NCBI GenBank assembly: GCA_964585535.1
Contig: CAZPDW010000085.1
Coordinates: 1 to 9,181, forward strand
DNA: 9,181 bases
Direction: 5' to 3'
Origin: JAUVYV01 sp964585535
Lineage (GTDB): Bacteria; Planctomycetota; Phycisphaerae; Sedimentisphaerales; Anaerobacaceae
A program made the position numbers and the translations under genes. Each line of letters begins with the position of its first letter. The first letter of the stretch is position 1. A model generated the notes under the pieces. The model was not told where the DNA came from. It did not search any database and worked only from the letters and a program-made list of their open reading frames with translations. Positions 5,883 through 9,181 of this stretch are shown here, piece after piece.

Positions 5883-6947
5883 TTGGTAAGGTGTTTTTTT
5901 ATGTGCGCATTGATGGGAGTCACGGCATTGGGTTATGAGTACGATGCGAGTGATTTCGCGATGGATGTGAACTATTATAATGCGGGGGATGGTGCCGGTT
6001 ACTATACGGAGCCGTGGACTGCGGTTGGCCGGCCATCAGTGGATACGGATTACTGGGGTTCGTGGCGGCCTGTGGTCACGGTGTTTCCTCAATGGCTTCC
6101 GAGTGCTCTGGTTACCGTGGGGGTGGGTGGAGAGTTGATATTAAAGTTCGACCACGCGGTTGCGGACGACAAGAATAATCCTTATGGGATTGATTTCATT
6201 GTCTTCGGTAACGCTCTTCAGGCAATAGATGGGGTGACGGACTGGACGTACGATGACCCGAACGCCGTGCGGATAAAGACAGGGCAGGTTAAGTCGGAAC
6301 AGGGCAAGGTATCGGTGAGTCAGGACGGGGTAATATGGTATAGTTTCGAGAACGGGCCTTGGGCCGATTCGTTTGCGCCGACTCTTGGGCGTGTGTATAA
6401 TCCGAACGAGCCGAACACCGGTTATCCGGGCTGGGAGAATCTCTGGTGGGCGCAAGTGACAAATCCGACAATGCCTTTTGACCCGAATGTCGAGCCGGGA
6501 GATTTCAACGGAGTGACGGTGGCTGAGATGAGCAGGGCCTATGGTGAGAGTGCGGGCGGAACCGGTTTTGATTTACAGTGGCTTGATGCAAACGACTATG
6601 CGGCGCTGGCGGAAAATCCGGATACGGGCAGGAAGTGGATTCAGTACGTTAAGATAGAGTGCACGGCGGCAGACCCGGAGGAAGGTCTTTTGCCGGAGAT
6701 TGATGCGGTCTCGGATGTGAGCTGCTGTGGGGACTTCAGGCATCCGTTTCCGGCAGGCGACGTGACAGGGGACTGCGTGGTGGATATCGCCGACGTGCTG
6801 ATGCTTGGTGAATACTGGCTGTGGGATGTGACGGACCCGAATGAACCGGCGGCGCAGGCCGATGTGTTCGAAGACGGGTGGGTGGATTTTAAGGACTTTG
6901 CGGTGCTCGGCGGGGATTGGCGGATGTGTACGTGGGATTGCGAATGA
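5883..6947 (+). CDS. secreted surface protein with dockerin-like C-terminus
   Basis: From a TTG at 5883 (AGGAGG at 5871-5876, 6-nt spacing) the product has 354 residues. A GTG at 5868 would give the n-region MRRK, a better signal peptide but with no clear ribosome site; the frame stays open to a TTG at 5847. Cleavage is likely after TALG. The main part (about 20-275) contains VGVGGELILKFDHAV, IDFIVFGNAL and VSVSQDGVIWYSFENG. I recall this beta-sandwich pattern from exported 'cell surface proteins', some linked to B12 uptake in Bacteroidetes (not verified). The end (about 292-348) has two calcium-loop motifs, DVTGDCVVDIAD and DVFEDGWVDFKD, spaced as in type I dockerin domains common in planctomycetes. 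It has no PEP-CTERM signal, so attachment may be non-covalent. It lies about 97 bp after the PEP-CTERM gene and is probably under the same riboswitch. Confidence 0.8.
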   Translation: MVRCFFMCALMGVTALGYEYDASDFAMDVNYYNAGDGAGYYTEPWTAVGRPSVDTDYWGSWRPVVTVFPQWLPSALVTVGVGGELILKFDHAVADDKNNPYGIDFIVFGNALQAIDGVTDWTYDDPNAVRIKTGQVKSEQGKVSVSQDGVIWYSFENGPWADSFAPTLGRVYNPNEPNTGYPGWENLWWAQVTNPTMPFDPNVEPGDFNGVTVAEMSRAYGESAGGTGFDLQWLDANDYAALAENPDTGRKWIQYVKIECTAADPEEGLLPEIDAVSDVSCCGDFRHPFPAGDVTGDCVVDIADVLMLGEYWLWDVTDPNEPAAQADVFEDGWVDFKDFAVLGGDWRMCTWDCE

Positions 6948-6974
6948 ATCTTTCGTTTATCAAAGTGTGTGCTG

Positions 6975-7751
6975 ATGAGACGGACGAGCTTTACATTAAT
7001 TGAGCTGGTTGTGGTGATGGCGGTGATAACGGTACTGCTTGGTATATTGCTGCCGGCGATGGCCCGGGCACGCCGAGCAGGCAGGAGTGTGGTGTGCCTG
7101 AGCCGTCTTAGGCAGATGGTTATCGCGGCGAACGTGTATGTGTCGAATAACGATGGGTATTATCCGCTCGCCGGTCATATGGATTTCAATGATTTGAGCA
7201 GTACCTATGAGTGGGATTTTTTCAAGAAGTTCGAGCAGGGCCGGCTGAAGTCGTTCAGGTGCGGTTATCTCTGGGAAGACAAGGGGATTGCGGAGATGCA
7301 GCAGTGTCCCTCGTTCAGGGGCAAAGCGAACTCGTCGGGCGACCCCTTCACGGGGTATAATTACAATGCGAGCTATATCGGGGGTTTTACAGTAAAAGTG
7401 ATGGGAAAGTTGGAAGGGGTGAACTCAAGCACATCGGCCGAGCTGCGGCGACCGTCTAACATTGCGATATTTGGCGACGGGCAGTTTGAGCTGGGGGCGA
7501 ACAAGTATATGCGGGCGCCGGCAGCGGGTAAGCTTGACGGGGATTTCGGGAACTGGTCGCGATATTCCGGCACACAGGGATATCGGCATTTGGAGATGAC
7601 GAACGTGGCGTATTGTGACGGCAGCGTTCGCAGCGTCAGGGACCTTTACACTGAGACTAAGAGTAAAGAGCGAATCGAGAAATACAACGAGTTCAGCCCT
7701 GTAAAGGTGGGTTTTCTTTCGGAAGACAACGGCGCTTACGACCTGAAGTAA
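6975..7751 (+). CDS. pseudopilin-like protein with H-X9-DG motif
   Basis: From the ATG at 6975 the product has 258 residues (a GTG at 6969 would add two). It begins MRRTSFTLIELVVV, a type IV prepilin/type II pseudopilin leader with Phe at +1 and Glu at +5. Ser replaces the usual Gly at -1, so prepilin peptidase cleavage may be less efficient. One hydrophobic helix follows, then a soluble periplasmic part. Near the C-terminus, HLEMTNVAYCDG (residues 205-216) fits the H-X9-DG motif found in large planctomycete pseudopilin-like families. No Shine-Dalgarno site is obvious. It follows the dockerin-like gene by 27 bp and is likely in the same transcript. The role of the family is not well established; it may form an inner-membrane-anchored fibre tip or part of a secretion device for the surface proteins upstream. 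Confidence 0.85.
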   Translation: MRRTSFTLIELVVVMAVITVLLGILLPAMARARRAGRSVVCLSRLRQMVIAANVYVSNNDGYYPLAGHMDFNDLSSTYEWDFFKKFEQGRLKSFRCGYLWEDKGIAEMQQCPSFRGKANSSGDPFTGYNYNASYIGGFTVKVMGKLEGVNSSTSAELRRPSNIAIFGDGQFELGANKYMRAPAAGKLDGDFGNWSRYSGTQGYRHLEMTNVAYCDGSVRSVRDLYTETKSKERIEKYNEFSPVKVGFLSEDNGAYDLK

Positions 7752-7767
7752 AAAGAGTGTGGTACTT

Positions 7768-7787
7768 ACAGCGATAGCATTCGCTGT
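7768..7787. other. inverted repeat between convergent genes
   Basis: ACAGCGA (7768-7774) and TCGCTGT (7781-7787) form a perfect 7-bp stem with a 6-nt loop in the 57-bp gap between the pseudopilin-like gene and rpoN. The position suits a shared transcript end, but neither strand has a proper T tract after it, so the terminator call is weak. Confidence 0.35.
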
Positions 7788-7808
7788 CTCGCCGGTTGCA
7801 TAGAGAGT

Positions 7809-9181
7809 TCAGTATTTTTTTCTCAGGCGGGCGGTTGGTATATTAAGGATTTTTCGGTACTTTGCAACGGTTCGGCGGGCGAGCTTTTCGATGCCGTTTT
7901 CGGCGAGTTTTTTTCTTATCAGGCCGTCGGTGAGGGGATTGGCCTTATCTTCAGAGTCGATGATTTGCCGTAGTTTGACGCGGACGGCTTCCCAGCTTTT
8001 TTCGTTTCCGTTGGTGTCTTCGATGCCGCCGGAGAAGAATTTTCTAAGCGGGATTATGCCGAAGGAGCACTGGACGTATTTGCCTGCAACGGCCCGGGAG
8101 ACGGTTGCGAGGTGGACGCCGACCTCGTCGGCGATTTTTGCCATAGGTAGTGGTTTGAGGTAGAGGGGGCCTTTGTCGAAGAATACTTTCTGGTATTTGA
8201 CGATTGCCGTTGTAACTTTCAGAAGGGTGTTTTTTCGCTGCTCGACGGCGTCGATAATCCACCTGGCCGAGCGGATATTATTTTGCAGGAAGTGTTTTGT
8301 TTTTCCGCTGATTCGGTTGTCCTTTATCATTCTGGAGTAGTAGTCACTGACGCGCAGTCGGGGCAGGGACGAGTCGGCGAGCCGGACGGAGTAGTCGCCG
8401 GATTCCTCGTCATATTCAACGATGACATCGGCGGAGATGTGGTGGTTTTGGGATGGACCTATCTGCAGGCCGGGTGATGTGTCGAGCCGGCTGAGGCGTT
8501 CGACGGCGTGGTTGATTTGCTCGGTGGAGCAGCTCATTTTTTTTGCAATGTCGGGCAGGCGATTTTCGAGCAGCTCGTCCATATGCTCGGCGATGAGCTT
8601 TCTTTCGAATGAGACATCGTCGGGGCTCTGGTCGAGCTGGATGAGCAGGCACTCTCTGAGGTCTCGGGCGCCGACGCCGGTCGGGTCGAGGTTCTGGACG
8701 AGAGAAAGGGCGCTGTTGAGGTCGTCGAGGGTGAAGTCTTTTCTGTCTTTGTTGTGCAGTTGTTCGAGCCGGACGGAGAGGTATCCGCGAGAGTCGATGT
8801 AGTCGATGATGAGCGAGCCGGCGATTTTGACCGGTTCGGGAGCTTCGACGAGCCGCCACTGGTCTTCGAGGTATTCGTGCAGAGACTGGGCCGGAGCGGC
8901 GGTGTTTTTGATTGCTTCGAGTTTTGCGTCCGGTTCGTCGGTCCTCGGGCGTGGCTGGAAGGCGCCCGCCCGGTCGATATAATCTTTGTATTCGTCGTCA
9001 AGGTTTTCGATGCGTTTGAAGTCTTCGGTCCGTTCGGCGGGAAGGTCCGCATCGGAGTCTGTTTCGACGGCGGTTTTTTCGGGTGATTCGGCAGCGGCGA
9101 GCTCTTCGGAGTCCTGGGCTTCGTCAATTTCGAGCACGGGATTGGCGTTTAGCTCCTGTTCGATTCTTTCCTGCAGTGCGA
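7809..9181 (-). CDS. rpoN: RNA polymerase sigma-54 factor, 5' end cut by the window
   Basis: Sigma-54 directs RNA polymerase to -24/-12 promoters and needs an AAA+ activator to open them. The frame runs off the window edge. The first codons in the window read LQERIEQELNANPVLEI, a typical end of region I, so the GTG at 9137 is internal and not the start. An acidic region II follows (about 5-70, counted from that GTG), then the core-binding region with LDPTGVGARDLRECL (150-164). The helix-turn-helix segment MAKIADEVGVHLATVSRAV (332-350) leads into GKYVQC. The RpoN box ARRTVAKYR (420-428) contacts the -24 element, followed by Lys where Glu is usual. The C-terminus is intact. It is convergent with the surface-protein genes. 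I saw no convincing -24/-12 promoter in the window. Confidence 0.96.
   Translation of the reverse strand, partial: ALQERIEQELNANPVLEIDEAQDSEELAAAESPEKTAVETDSDADLPAERTEDFKRIENLDDEYKDYIDRAGAFQPRPRTDEPDAKLEAIKNTAAPAQSLHEYLEDQWRLVEAPEPVKIAGSLIIDYIDSRGYLSVRLEQLHNKDRKDFTLDDLNSALSLVQNLDPTGVGARDLRECLLIQLDQSPDDVSFERKLIAEHMDELLENRLPDIAKKMSCSTEQINHAVERLSRLDTSPGLQIGPSQNHHISADVIVEYDEESGDYSVRLADSSLPRLRVSDYYSRMIKDNRISGKTKHFLQNNIRSARWIIDAVEQRKNTLLKVTTAIVKYQKVFFDKGPLYLKPLPMAKIADEVGVHLATVSRAVAGKYVQCSFGIIPLRKFFSGGIEDTNGNEKSWEAVRVKLRQIIDSEDKANPLTDGLIRKKLAENGIEKLARRTVAKYRKILNIPTARLRKKY

Noticed and set aside
7752..7808. A sigma-54 promoter next to rpoN
   Set aside because: GG and GC pairs exist, but their spacing does not fit the -24/-12 pattern.

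Overview
The window reads as chromosomal DNA from a Planctomycetota bacterium, most likely of the Phycisphaerae/Sedimentisphaerales type. Four things point there: a TPR protein fused to two RNA polymerase alpha-CTD-like domains, a VPEP-type PEP-CTERM (exosortase) protein, a dockerin-like two-loop C-terminus on a secreted protein, and a pseudopilin-like protein with an H-X9-DG motif. The assignment is by family knowledge only and no database was searched.

Layout. 1-483 holds no convincing gene. It contains an ATCCTGT-based inverted-repeat element (131-217) and a purine-poor stretch with helically spaced A/T tracts. 484-4406 is a minus-strand block, read in the order TPR/alpha-CTD protein, SpoIID/LytB lipoprotein, then queuine tRNA-ribosyltransferase (tgt). 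It is led by a good sigma-70-type promoter at 4467-4494. 4407-5228 is a long divergent intergenic region. It holds that promoter, two plus-strand hairpin/T-tract units, a full-length cobalamin riboswitch (4621-4880), a strong intrinsic terminator (4991-5028) and a leader with several Shine-Dalgarno-like sites. 5229-7751 is a plus-strand surface-protein block: a PEP-CTERM protein, a secreted beta-rich protein with a dockerin-like end, and a pseudopilin-like H-X9-DG protein. 7809-9181 is rpoN (sigma-54) on the minus strand, convergent with that block and cut at its 5' end by the window edge.

How it may work together. The minus block combines housekeeping functions (tRNA queuosine, peptidoglycan glycan cleavage) with an unusual alpha-CTD-bearing protein. 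The most interesting arrangement is the plus block: a B12-sensing riboswitch plus terminator lies upstream of exported and anchored surface proteins and not of any recognisable B12 synthesis or transport gene. The inference is a B12-repressed cell-surface module, possibly for capturing corrinoids or for a B12-sparing envelope change. The riboswitch is seen in the sequence. The function of the proteins is not proven by it.
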